In this document: in pieces, positions 1 through 10,786 of the stretch
How the letters are laid out: each line of letters begins with the position of its first letter
Numbering within the stretch: the stretch's first letter is position 1
DNA from: Dendrolimus kikuchii
Taxonomy: Eukaryota; Arthropoda; Insecta; Lepidoptera; Lasiocampidae
DNA length: 64,000 nucleotides
Reading direction: 5' to 3'
Assembly (NCBI GenBank): GCA_019925095.2
Contig: JAHHIN020000030.1
Span: 7,524,501 to 7,588,500, forward strand
The notes under the pieces: generated by a model
The model's input: only the letters and a program-made list of their open reading frames with translations
The model's database searches: none
What the model was told of the DNA's origin: nothing
Position numbers and translations under genes: made by a program

Positions 1-337
1 AGGAGAGGAATGGGGCCAGTCATCACACTAAACTCCTTTAGGAGTTCAGTAATAAACAGTCATACAGAAGAATTATATATAGGACGAGTTCTTCAGGTGA
101 GCCTCTAAGGCAAAATTTGAAACTATAATGTATAGAAAAATACTTGAAGGTGTATCAGGGTCAATTTAAATAAAAAATCAAAGTGGTGTCATTAGATTTT
201 TGAACAATTAAATATCCTGGTCAGGAAATGAATAAGCTAATTTTGAAAAAAAAAAGCTGTATTATTAAACCAAACCATAGTGTTGCTTGTAAGGATCAAT
301 TTTTGTGAAGGGATGTCAGATTTCAAACCAAGAGAAA
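1..337. other. AT-rich sequence, nothing recognised
   Basis: No open frame, RNA-like fold or repeat of the families found elsewhere in the window could be supported here. Confidence 0.5.
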
Positions 338-619
338 TGTAAAGGAATAGAGAAAGTATACAATTTCATGCGGCCGGGCGGCCTGTCGTAAGAGTCGCTA
401 TAACAACCCACAGCCAGGTTATAGGGCATTTGCTCGACTGGATGGCTCCCACCTTTGGTCTAGGATGAATCGCCATAACACCCTTGAGTTGTGTTTCGGC
501 ATTCGTGGCCAGGTTAGACTCCCTTTAGAGTGTGGCAGCACTTTGGTAACGTCTTTGGTGTTACAAATGTCCATAGGTGACAGTAATTGCTTTCCATCAG
601 GTGGGCTGCCTGCCTGTCT
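338..619 (+). repeat. SINE, family S (copy 1, degenerate)
   Basis: First of eight copies of a ~300-bp family called S here. It has the shared order of blocks: a CGGCCGGGCGGCC core, the near-palindrome GTCGTAAGAGGCGAC (here GTCGTAAGAGTCGCT), the block around TTGTGTTCCGGCATTAGTG, then GGTGGGCCGTCTGCCTGTC and an A-rich tail. This copy is diverged and its tail is replaced by a T-run that starts another copy in the opposite orientation. The LINE-like tail and A-rich 3' end suggest mobilisation by a LINE; no clear pol III A/B boxes were seen, so the promoter origin is open. Confidence 0.75.
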
Positions 620-750
620 TTTTTTTTTTTATTACATGAGTTCAGCAGACAGGAACACAACTCAAGGTTGTTATGGCGATGTACTCTAGATCAGCAATGG
701 CACCCCATCCAGATGGGTTAAATACCCTACCATCTATCAATGGGTTTTTT
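620..750 (-). repeat. SINE, family S (partial copy, tail-to-tail)
   Basis: Minus-strand partial copy of family S: poly-T (the A-tail on the minus strand), then GAGTTCAGCAGACAGG and the ACACAACTCAAGGTTGTTATGG block. The part between the tail and that block is missing. It abuts the plus-strand copy at the tails. Confidence 0.6.
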
Positions 751-1066
751 GAGCTTCTTAAGACATGGATTATCTGAATAAATCAGGTTGAATAAAACAA
801 TACATATTTTCAAGTACAGTAGACTCTCGTAATTCAAACCTATGATAATTCGAACCTTTCTATAATTCAAAATTATCATGAGTTCCCCAGAAAATCTCTT
901 TATATTTTGAACTAAATCAATATATCTTTATGTACTTGGTAATTCGAATGAAAAAAAATCATCGCTATGTAACAAAACAATGCGATGATTCGAACTCATT
1001 GGCGTCAAACACTTGACAATTCATAAAGGATCACATCCTTTTATAAACAAGATTTTGTCAGAGGTG

Positions 1067-1246
1067 TCAGTTAAGGAAGCAAGAGCCTCATTCGACAGCT
1101 TACAAAGCTTCTGACTACAAAACAAAAGTGATGAAAAAGCATTTCAGACACTTTTTGTCTTAAAAAAAGTTATTGAGCAGTCTGAGCAGCAGCTATGTTC
1201 TTTGAAGCAAACCAATATAACAGATTTCTTCTTCTTTATTAATTAA
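1067..1246 (+). pseudogene. Tigger-like transposase C-terminal remnant
   Basis: One frame reads a ~58-residue peptide ending in SLKQTNITDFFFFIN, broken once by TGA after SFDSLQSF. A short C-terminal tail with a TNITDFF-like ending is common in Tigger/Jerky-type (DDE_1) transposases. It lies between the terminal repeats of the pogo-like element, which supports the assignment. The DDE core is absent, so the relic cannot be functional. Confidence 0.55.
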
Positions 1247-1334
1247 TTCACATATGAATATGTACATTATGTACTTCTTAACTTTTGTCATTTGTGGTCA
1301 TTGTTAAAAAATAGAAGTTAATAAATATGTATTT

Positions 1335-1605
1335 TTTTTATGTTTAAGGCTTGGCAACTAGGCCTTTAAGCCAAACTCCATTGTATTGAAGGCTACAATC
1401 GACGTCATTCAACAGAGTTCTTGTGAAAACTCGAAAGGCCACATTTGGCTATATAGTTCACATTTCTCGCAAAAACACATATTACTTAAAACTATCAATA
1501 TCCTACAACTATTGTTCATTTTAGAGTAATTTTACACATTTTTAGAAAATAAAACTGCACAGCACAATGTCCCCTTTCAGTTCCCGCCAAAAACTCCAAT
1601 AAATA
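1335..1605 (-). repeat. Repeat family A, copy 1
   Basis: About 270 bp closely matching 4935-5252 in the same orientation, sharing CTTGGCA-CTAGGCCTTTAAGCC, AGGCCACATTTG, TATCAATATCCTACAACT and TTCCCGCCAAAAACTCC. The minus strand of the other copy has a 60-residue open frame; this copy has stops in it. The family is not identified. It sits inside the pogo-like relic. Confidence 0.6.
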
Positions 1606-1811
1606 TGTATGTATATAATACATAATAGATTATCAACACTCAATAATTCAAGGTTTTATTTCTTTTCTCTCAAAAATTTCATAACATTTGATATTTCAAG
1701 TGCTTGATAATTCATAATATTTTAAGAATCCCTTCAGTTTCGAATTAATGACAGTCGACTGTTTTCATAATCTGTGTATTAACTTATGAAATTATATGAA
1801 GCAATGCTCAA

Positions 1812-3325
1812 TTTGTAAAAGCATAAACGCGGAACCTGAAAATTACGCATTTTTTTGTATTCAAAGACTTTACATATGGTTTGCTATGGTTTAATAACGA
1901 CACTAAAATCATCGGTAAGCCATCATTTAGACAAAAAATTAATACACATTACAATTAATTACGAAATACGTGCATTATATCGATAGAAATAATGTTCAAT
2001 TTTAGCGTGACGACTTACCTACTAATTATAATAAAAACACAATTACTTTAATTTTGGGATTAATCTGCAAATGTAACATGTATGACATGATCAAAATAAT
2101 TAATAATTATAAAATCAAATATTACGGCATTGCTAAAAAATCACGACATTTTGTAATATGTAAGTAAAACCTCAGATTAATAATATTGAGAGACAAAGTT
2201 TTTACCTCACTTTGCTAAATGTCAGGCAAAGGAACTAAATCCGTACAGCATGAATATCAATATTATTCAATCAAACTGAACATCTTTGAATGACATAAAA
2301 ATACGGAATTTTAGATTTTTCACATTATTGTGATTAAGATCATTATTATATTTTTGTAGTTTGTATATATAATTAACGACAACATGCAATACTAATGTTA
2401 GACAAACAATATATAGGTGTGAGGGGTGTTCGAAGGTTATGGCAAGGACAGTGGGTTAGGTTAGGTTATCTTTAGACCAAAGCCCACGAGCCGAGCGAGC
2501 GAAGCGAGCGTCCCGCTAGCGGCCGGCGAGTGGCAGAACCGACTTTAACTTTTATCAAAATTATCAACGAATAAATGGAAACCAGTTGGTTCTGCCACTC
2601 GCCGGCCGCTACCGCGGCACGCTCGCTACGCTCGCTCGGCTCGTGGGCTTTGGTCTAAAGATAACCTAATCTAACCCACTGTCCTTGTCACTGGTTACAC
2701 CTTCGACCACCCCTTACACCTATACTTTGTTCTGCTTACATTGGTATTGCATGTAGTCGGTATTTATATATACAAACTAGAAAAATATATTAATTATCTT
2801 AGTTACAATAATGTGAAAAATCTAAAATTCCATACTTTCATGTCATTCAATGATCTTCAGATTGATTGAATAATATTGATATTCATGCTGTATGGATTTA
2901 GTGTCTTTGCCTAACAAGTAGCAAAGTGAAGTAAAAACTTTGTCTCTTAATATTATTAATCTGAGGTTTCACCTACCAATTACAAAATATGGTGGTTTTT
3001 TAGCAATGCCGTAATAGTTGATTTTATAATGATTAATTATTTTGGTCATGTCATATATGTTACATTTGCAGATTAATCCCGAAATTAAATAAGTGATTGT
3101 GTTTTTATCACAACTAGGTGAGTCGTGACGCTAAAATTGAACATTATTTTTATTTATATGATGCAGGTTTTTAACGTAATTAATTGTATTCTTTTTTAAT
3201 TTTTTACCTAAATGACGGGTTTCCGATAATTTTAGTGTCCTTATTACACCATAGCAAACCATATTTATAGTCTTTAAATACAAAAAACGCATAATTTTCA
3301 GGTTCCGCGTTTATGCAAATTTACC
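1812..3325. mobile_element. Long-TIR foldback element, family F (copy 1)
   Basis: A nearly complete inverted repeat. Its left arm (about 1812-2543) is the reverse complement of its right arm (about 2584-3325), with a ~40-bp spacer. The outer ends share GCATAAACGCGGAACCTGAAAATTACGC. The inner ends are GC-rich (GGCCGGCGAGTGGCAGAACC) next to CGAGCGAGCGAAGCGAGCG-type repeats and GGTTAGGTTAGG. No coding frame is present. A second copy at 21255-23071 has a clear 8-bp target duplication; here the left terminus is eroded and no duplication is visible. Confidence 0.8.
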
Positions 3326-4248
3326 GTGTAAGGAATACTATCGTTTTAAGTTATACATGGAACATAAGACACCATTTTAGCCTTCAAAACCAGTAATAAA
3401 GCAAAGGATATGTGGAAGAATTACATTAACATTTGGCCTAGCAACACCTGTTACAAGTAAAAAACTATAAAATAGTTTTTAAGTTTATACCTGTATTTAT
3501 ACCAAGATTATATGAATTATAAACTTTATTATTCACAGGAAACGTGAACAAATATAGTTAAGAAGATTCGAATGTTTATTCAGTCATAAATATTGTATGC
3601 GGAAGAATATCATTAAAGAAAGCATAATGTTATGATTGATGTTTATAGTTCCTATTCATACCATTTCAAGCCTTTTCTTTTAAGAAATATTTTATATATG
3701 ATATCATAATAAAGTAAGAACTTAAAATACTTACAGATTTGAGCATGAAGCTTTCGTCACTATAAAAATAAAGTTGTACGTAACACAAAATAACTAAATA
3801 AACACAGAAAACCACACATGCAAACTCACTTTTTCATTTCACTAATAGTTTTAGTAATTAAAAATTAATAATTGTGAAACAATGAATGTTTTTTGTCGTA
3901 AATAATACGACTATCATACCACAAACTACTATGGATACTACGTACTATCATACTCCATTACTAAATAATGAATGAATGAATGAATTTATTTCGAATAAAA
4001 TTTACCAACTTGCAAATTATGCTGTCAAACTGTCACCAAAGACTTGGAATATAGCTGTCATCGTTTCATCAATATCCACTGAAGTAGGAAACCTAAGGTC
4101 CATGTCAATATCATGTAATTGTCATTTGCACAAAACCTTTTTTGTCTATGGTCTTTACCATAGATAATGTGGCGAGCCATGGTGGAACGATCTAGTTGGT
4201 TTGAGTTTCAGAAAAATAACTCCTGTTCTCCATGTATATAACGAATCT
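3326..4248. other. AT-rich sequence with a short (AATG)n run
   Basis: No gene recognised. Contains an AATG microsatellite at about 3967-3984 and CCACAAACTACTATGGATAC at about 3918, a motif found again just outside the Sola-like element at about 58650. Confidence 0.45.
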
Positions 4249-4260
4249 GCCATCAAGCTT

Positions 4261-4822
4261 TTTTTTTTTTTGAGGCGAGCAAAATGCTTAACCGATTTAC
4301 GCACAAACTGGGTCGTTGCTAGGGAAACGACACGCGTCGGTCGGGGGCGATAACACTGCAGCAATAGTATGCTCTTGGCAGTGCTCCGTCCGCGATCGAC
4401 GTCACAGAATAGTGTGGAAGACTCCGAGCGTTGCTGCACGAGCGAGCAACCCCAATATCCACTAAAAACCCCCTCCTCCCTGTCGACTCTGCGCTTTTGT
4501 TTGTGTTGGAAAGGCTGAGATTTAGAACATAGTTACGCCCAGCCGATCCAGCGCAATAAAGTGCCTGGAGTGTGCCCTGGGAGAACACACCCCACTTCGT
4601 TGTGCGGGGGTAGAAGGTCCTTTGCTTTCCTAGCAAGCTAAAGGCCCCCCGCGGTAAACGGAACCTAATTCAGGGAGGGAAGTAATGCGCGTACCTGCCT
4701 CTCCGGGTGCCAGCTGAAGGCCGGCGACCTCGAGAAGACGCATTAGCACGCGCTGCAGGACTTCTCTCCTTATCGCGTTCTGCGGCCTCCTTGAGTGACA
4801 TTACTGTCTCACAAAAAGATGT
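4261..4822 (-). mobile_element. R1-clade LINE, 5'-truncated 3' end
   Basis: Minus-strand insertion flanked by a perfect 12-bp duplication GCCATCAAGCTT (4249-4260 and 4823-4834). Read on the minus strand it starts inside the ORF2 C-terminus (SFCETVMSLKEAAERDKERS..., stop near 4670), continues through a ~400-bp 3' UTR and ends in a poly-A (the T-run at 4259-4271). The C-terminal motif FCETVM-x-KEAAERxxER matches the R1-type elements at 36013-39843 and 63194-64000. A 5' truncation with poly-A and target duplication is the normal product of target-primed reverse transcription. Confidence 0.85.
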
Positions 4823-4934
4823 GCCATCAAGCTTACACTGAATCCACCATGCGCATTCCACAACAGAACCAAGCATATCAAGCTACAACATTTCTTTAAA
4901 CGAGAAGCCATAACTGATGGGACTTTAATGGTTT

Positions 4935-5252
4935 TTTTTTTAGGTTTATGGCTTGGCAGCTAGGCCTTTAAGCCAGATCTTAGTTTACAATATAGTTTCT
5001 TCATTTTCTTAAGCCTATGTGTAGCACAGCTGAACTGTAGGTTATCAGCTGGTGCCATTCGACGGAGTTCTTGTGACAACTTAAAAGGCCACATTTGACT
5101 ATACAGTTCACATTTCTCACAAAACACATAATTACTACTCAAAAACTATCAATATCCTACAACTATTGTTCATTTTAGAGCAATTATACACATTTTTAGA
5201 AAATAAAACTGCACAGCACCACATCTCCTTTCAGTTCCCGCCAAAAACTCCG
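4935..5252 (-). repeat. Repeat family A, copy 2, with a 60-codon open frame
   Basis: Second copy of the family at 1335-1605. The minus strand is open from 5142 to 4960, reading MSSNYVFCEKCELYSQMWPF onward with three cysteines. Both copies end with the same CTTGGCA / TTTAAGCC block. It could be the 3' part of a dispersed gene copy or of an unknown element; I do not recognise the peptide. Confidence 0.5.
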
Positions 5253-5629
5253 GATTTTAATGATTGCAAAGATTGATACAGAAAACTGAATTGCTGTCAT
5301 GATTACGAAGGCACTGTATAAACCAAGACTGGCTATGCTTTGTCGTAAGAATGGCTTGCACGTTTAAGGACCCTGTTGTTCCTTAGCTTCAACAGAAGAT
5401 GATAATTTGTATATCAAAACTCTTCATAAGTGAAGCTATAGAACCTTCTTAGATAAAAGGAATAACCTTAGACATCTTTGAAAGAATTATAACAAAATAA
5501 TGGTGTCACTTCTTAAAAATTCTTTATTCCATGTAAAACATCTAAGCTACAATTATACTCATATTATTCAATTTATGCCTTTATTACTTTTACTTTATAG
5601 TTCAGGAAGGAAAAGACAGAGATAGATAG
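5253..5629. other. Sequence without recognised feature
   Basis: AT-rich, no supported feature. Confidence 0.4.
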
Positions 5630-6290
5630 ATGTTTAGAAAGGACAGACAGTAAATAAATGAATAACGAAATGAAATTCGAAATTATGGGTTCCAAAAGAT
5701 TCTTCTGGGTATATAAGCAGCGTAAGACGCGCCTAGGCGCCTACTTGATAGTTCAGTTGAGGATAGCAAAGTGACAAGTGCGATACGAGAGAGTTGGAAG
5801 AGAAGTTAAATAGAAGATAGTGACGATATTAGAGAGTTGGAAGAAGAGTTTAGTAGACGACATTGACGAGTTTAGTGGAAACTTTAGTGGTGAATTTAGT
5901 GAAAAGTTTAGTGGGCAGTTCAGTGAAGAAGGAGTTTAGCGTAATTTAAAAGGAGATCCAGATCCGAGCTACCTGCGGTAAATTCGGAGGTGAGCATCGC
6001 AGCAGTAGGAGGTCGTCTACACAATATGAGCGAAAATAAGCGAAGCGAGCTTAAATATGAGCGACGGTATTGTGAGCGAGACAATGATCTTATAATAACG
6101 TAAGCTCATTGGAGTGAGACATCGTCGGGACAATGCGTCGTTCGTTGTGTGTGTACTGTAGGGGCAACCCTGCAGAGAAGAATCACGTAAGGCTGTATAA
6201 GTTAATAAAAGCATTTAGTTAGAAAACTGGTGTTTCCTTCCAATTCCAAGTGTGTACCTCCGCTAGCGCGTATCAATAATAGGCTATATA
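5630..6290 (+). mobile_element. LTR-like segment (probable solo LTR)
   Basis: A TATA box (GGGTATATAAGCAG, about 5708) is followed ~30 bp later by TTCAGTTGAGG, an insect-type initiator. Then come a purine-rich transcribed region and a polyadenylation signal (AATAAAAGC) near 6205 with a GT-rich stretch after it. TATA, initiator and poly-A signal inside ~500 bp without a coding frame is the layout of a retroviral-type LTR. TG...CA borders and a target duplication could not be fixed, so the span is approximate. A short host promoter is the alternative. Confidence 0.45.
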
Positions 6291-7639
6291 TAAAATAGAT
6301 GAGCATCTCTAGCTTAAAATATCATAATATCCAGCACCTCCCCCGTAAATGGTACCTCCAACAGTATTGTGTGCCTTTAAATATCATTAGATGGCGTTTC
6401 AATTGATAATTCTATAAATTCCACTAGATGGTACTTTTCACATATTCTAAATTGGAATAGACAAAATAAAAGTATAGTTTAAAAACTAAAATAAAACTTT
6501 TAAAGATAAGTTTAATACTCATTTATAAATGAAGTAGATTTTTATAACAAATCGAGTCACTAATGCATTAGAAAAAAAAAAGCGCGGAAAACCTTCGACG
6601 TTGGCGGGAGTGTTTTTTAAAATATAAAATAATTTATAGCATAATAGTTATAATTTGTAAATATTAGTACATTTATATATTTCTATTCATTAATTACTAG
6701 TCTAATTCTCATCTTAGGATAAGTTTTTCTAATTTTTATGAACATTTGTAACATTTGTGATTGGTATAACAATCGTCGACAATGGCAATAATAGAAAAAT
6801 CCACATCCCATTTTTTAATGACAATAATATGTTTCATTTACATGTTAAAAATTTAATGTGTGTTACCATTTTTGATATATTGGTTCAATATTATAACGAT
6901 CCTAAAAGTGTATAATTCTACGACTTACAATTGTCAAAACTGTCAAATTAATGCTATAAAGGAATTCATGGGAGTTTACTAGACAATATGCAGTGTAGAA
7001 TTTCCGAAATAATGCTATTTTGGGCAAATTTTGTGTGGCGTGTGATTTTCGTAAACATTACCTTGAAACCCTGAATCAAAAAAAAAAGATACATTAGAAA
7101 AATGGCTGCTTTGTTCCGGGACGAACAAATATTTTTGCATGCATTATAGTTATTATACTTATAGTTTCAGATTTGGTGAAACATTCACTCTGTATTTAAG
7201 TAAAATGAAAGTATTTTGCAATTTTATATGATGGTGAGATAAAAATAGTGTGATAACAATGATATTTAGCAATTAAAAGCTATGTTTTAATTGTTTTTTA
7301 TTTTAAATATTTGTAAATATTTAAAATAAAAAATATAAACATTTTGTGTGTTTTTTCATTTGGACATCCTATTAAATTATAACATTCAATTATTAAACTC
7401 GAAAGGCCTATTTCGAATACTGGTAAATATAGTTACTGACTAGAAGAACTAGAGGGCGCTGTTACAGGTTACCTCTTTTGACAAGCGAGATTGGTCTCTT
7501 ATTATAAAAGTACTCTGTGGTCACGACATAAGAAATTCCCCTTTTAGATAGGTCAAATAATGTTGCCATTTTTGAAACCAAATAAATCCCCTGACGTTCA
7601 ATCATATTGCCCATCGTTTTATCGCCTATTATTACTAAA
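6291..7639. other. AT-rich sequence, nothing recognised
   Basis: About 1.35 kb of AT-rich DNA with short open frames only. Confidence 0.4.
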
Positions 7640-8480
7640 ATTGCTAAGGATTATATGAGATCTCGTTTTGAGTAGTATGGAAAATAAAGGGTTTCTTTTC
7701 CAGACTCATTTCGGTTTTAGGAAAGGCAAAACTTGCTGATAATTTAGGAATCCTTGTTACTGATATTCGCAATACATATTTGGATAACAAATCTGTAGCT
7801 GCCGCTTTCTTAGATATTATTTCTGCACATGATAATGCTTTAATTCCTGTCCTTAAACAAAAATTATATAACTTAAATGTTTCATACCTTATAACAAACT
7901 TTATTTTAAACTTATTTTCTAGAAACTTAATTTCTTTTCATCCGTGCAGGAACGGAGAAAGAATACAATTTCCTGCGGCCGGGCGGCCTGTCGTAAGAGG
8001 CGACTTAAAAACCCACAGCCAGGTGGTAGGGCATTTGCCCGACTGGATGGCTACCAACAACCTTGAGTTGTGTTCCGGCATTAGTGACCACGTTCCAGTC
8101 TCCCTTAAGAGAGCAGCAGCGCATTTGTAGCACCTTTGCTGTTGCAAATGTCCATAGGCGATGGTAACCGCTGTCCATCAAGTGGGCCGTCTGCCTGTCT
8201 GCTGAACTCCTGCAATAAAAATAAAAAAAAAGAGAAAAATTACTTTAGTCGTAAGAGATCCACATACACCAAGTAGACTGGTTTGGAAATGTTTACCACA
8301 AGGACTGTTTTGAGTCCCTTGCTATATAACATCTATACATATGACCTAGAGGGTTCAGTGGACATACTGTCAGTATTCTACTATATGCGGATGACTTGGT
8401 ATTTTAAGCTACCGTAAATAACTAAGAGAGTCTATAAGAATTATTAATTTGTTAATGTGGTGTGACTCTAAACAGAGGCA
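7640..8480 (+). pseudogene. LINE reverse transcriptase fragment, split by a SINE
   Basis: The left part reads FGFRKGK...DNLGILVTDI and VAAAFLDIISAHDN (RT region around motif A, catalytic D in FLDI). After the SINE at 7942-8234, the sequence resumes with CLPQG..VLSPLLYNIYTYDLEGSV and a decayed YADDLVFY-like motif around 8385-8405 (motifs B and C). Several stops and frame changes are present. The pattern fits a non-LTR RT of Jockey/CR1/I-type; the clade cannot be fixed. The flanks make one continuous RT core once the SINE is ignored. Confidence 0.7.
7942..8234 (+). repeat. SINE, family S
   Basis: Well-preserved plus-strand copy from CCGTGCAGGAACGGAG to CTGCAATAAAAATAAAAA. It lies inside the RT fragment above, so it arrived after that LINE. 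Confidence 0.8.
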
Positions 8481-9299
8481 ACAGCCTCACCAGTGAATAC
8501 TGAACTGCGGGATGGAATTTAATAATTAAGAATGATTCTGTATTTGGATTCAAACAACAGCACCTACACAGCTGTCTGGGTTTAGTTTAGAATCATCTGT
8601 GAAAATAGGCAATTAACCTTGCCAATTTCTATGTAGAATACTGTTAAAAATTTGATTTGCTCCGAGAGATTTTGTTTCAACACCAAAATCAAATATGAGT
8701 TTTGGTCATTACGAGCACCTGTACATTTTTTTTACATCGTATGTCAAAGCAGAATATTTATTCTGCGAATGTTGTTAGTAGAAATAAAATTGATCCGTTT
8801 TAAGACAATGTTGTCAGATTCTAATGCTTGGAAAGACTATAGTATTGTTATAGCTGTATTTATAATTATTTCTAGACTTGAATTAACGTAAAAATTAAAC
8901 TATTAAAAACTTTTTTTACAATTCACTAACTTTGACTACAGAAGATAGAATATTGCCAGAGCGCAAGAAATTATTTCAGCCCATGACTTAATTTCGACTG
9001 GTTGTCGGCTAATTGACGATATAAACTATTCATGTGAAGCGCATTGGCCGTTTAATTGAGTAAAAATTTATTGTCTATGGTCGGTATTTTTTTGAAAATT
9101 GAAAGAGTTTATATATAGAAATTATTCAGTCCTCGCTTTAGACACCAGGGACGTCTTACTGATTTATTAAAGTACATTTGAATTTGAAGTGCAGATCTCT
9201 GTTTCCAATTTAATATTAAGTAAACATTTAATATTGCATTAAGTGTTTCCGGACAAAAGACAACAATTAAATCAGGTATTCCGTTTTAAATTTAACTAT
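8481..9299. other. Sequence without recognised feature
   Basis: AT-rich DNA, no convincing gene. The first ~100 bp may be eroded LINE sequence continuing from the RT fragment. Confidence 0.4.
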
Positions 9300-9463
9300 A
9301 TCACATACTTAGATCATATAAACGTCTAGATCACGCATCAATTGCACAAAAACGGCCCAAAAACAGTGCACCAAAATTGGTGCACTGGCTTCAATGGCTT
9401 CCCACGCCTGTTAGTGTCGTTTCAATTACTTTACTGGTTAGAGCTCTCGCAAAAAAAATAATT

Positions 9464-9550
9464 ATGCCGGCCTGCGCTATTAAAATTTGTCGGAACTATT
9501 TTAAAACGGGAAAGGATAAGGATGAGATGTCATTTAATCGGAAAACTTGA
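9464..9550 (+). pseudogene. THAP-domain N-terminal remnant
   Basis: ATG-initiated 28-residue frame MPACAIKICRNYFKTGKDKD followed by EMSFNRKT and a stop. THAP domains start with a methionine and a C-x2-4-C pair close to the N-terminus, followed by a SFHRFP-like motif; CAIKIC and MSFNR fit these. The second zinc pair (C-x2-H) is missing because the frame ends. It may be a first coding exon or a deletion remnant of a P-type transposase. Confidence 0.6.
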
Positions 9551-10167
9551 CACTTTTCTCACGATTTCTTTGTAAAAACGTGAAATTTAATTTCGACATT
9601 TTCAAGGTTATCGAATTGATTGATGTTGTCAGGTGAGAAGTGTGACTTATTTTCCAAAATTTGGGGACTTTTGTTACGATTTTTTTATTTATTTATGAAA
9701 TATGAATAATTGAAAAAATCTATAGAAAACAGACATGTAATGTTTGTGTGTCCGGTTTTCTTAAACTAGTTTATATTACGTTTTAGACTTCCTACGGATC
9801 CAATTGTAGCATATTGTTGGACAAAGAGATGGATTTTGAATAATTTTCGGAGATATTTTTACACTATGTTTTTTATATTTTCTTATCAACGGCACAATTG
9901 TATTGAAATAAAGTACCTAAAATAATTATATATGATCGTGACCGATAAGATGTAAGTTGTGTAAAAGATAATTAGAAAATTTAAGAATACTTAACCATCA
10001 TATAAAATTATTTCTAATCTAACCTTAGCGCTTTGGACAATATAAACTTTTTAATGTAACCTTATGACGTTTGACATAGAATTGACAGAATGCGTGCTGC
10101 AAATATCGTTAAAGAGGATGTAAAAAAAACTGAATATCGTTTAAAGCAGATGCTTCGGTCGGAATTA

Positions 10168-10368
10168 TCTGTACTAATATTATAAAGAGGTAAAGTTTGT
10201 AAGTTTGTGACGTTGTAGGGGGTAATCTCGGGATCTACTAAACCAATTTTAAAAATTATTTTACTGTTGGAAAGCTACGTTAACAGGGAGTGTCATAGGC
10301 TATATAACATGACGCTTTATACCACGGGAGCGGGACAGACCACGGGTGAATCTGCGCCGAGCCGCTAG
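10168..10368 (+). mobile_element. Helitron-like non-autonomous fragment inside P-like copy 1
   Basis: Begins TCTGTACTAATATTATAAAG and ends GAGCCGCTAG followed by T, between A and T. TC start, CTAG end and no target duplication are Helitron features. The interior, AGGGGGTAATCTCGGGATC...GGAAAGCTACG, resembles short insect Helitron derivatives. No protein is encoded. The same piece is at 44744-44944. Confidence 0.45.
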
Positions 10369-10471
10369 TAATATTATAGATAACTGTTTATTGTCATAAT
10401 TAAGATATTAATTTTGTCTATATTCTGTTAGCTGCATCTCCATTAATTCCTAATAAAGAAATAATTTAATA

Positions 10472-10786
10472 TTTTTTTTTTTTTTATTGCAGGAGTTCAG
10501 CAGACAGACAGACGGCCCACTAGATGGAAAGCGGTTACCATCGCCTATGGACATTTGCAACAACAAAGGTGCTACAAATGCGCTGCTACTCTCTTAAGGG
10601 AGACTGGAACCTGGTCACTAATGCCGGAACACAACACAAGGTTGTTATGGCGGCATACTCTAGACCAGGGGTGGTCGCCATCCAGTCGAGCAAATACTCT
10701 ACCACCTGGCTGTGGGTTGTTTAGTCGCCTCTTACGACAGGCCGCCGGGCCGCAGGAAATTGTATTCTTTCTCCGTTCCTGCACGG
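10472..10786 (-). repeat. SINE, family S, inside P-like copy 1
   Basis: Full-length minus-strand copy: T-run, GCAGGAGTTCAGCAGACAG at the 3' end, and CTCCGTTCCTGCACGG at the 5' end. It is shared with P-like copy 2, so it was present before the last transposition. TAATAT on both sides may be the target duplication. Confidence 0.85.

Larger units (their letters stand above)
817..1761 (+). mobile_element. pogo/Tigger-like DNA transposon relic
   Basis: The left end reads CAGTAGACTCTCGTAATTC, followed by several degenerate AATTCGAA-type units. The right end, read on the other strand, begins CAGTCGACTGTCATTAATTC. Such termini with AATTCGAA-like units are typical of Tigger/pogo transposons. A TA precedes the left end, but the right flank does not keep a TA. 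The interior retains only a transposase C-terminal remnant and a separate repeat at 1335-1605. Confidence 0.65.

Noticed and set aside
2455..2660. GGTTAGGTTAGG runs as interstitial telomere repeats (TTAGG)
   Set aside because: Only two or three units, always at the same place in foldback arms, so they are part of the element, not a telomere remnant.
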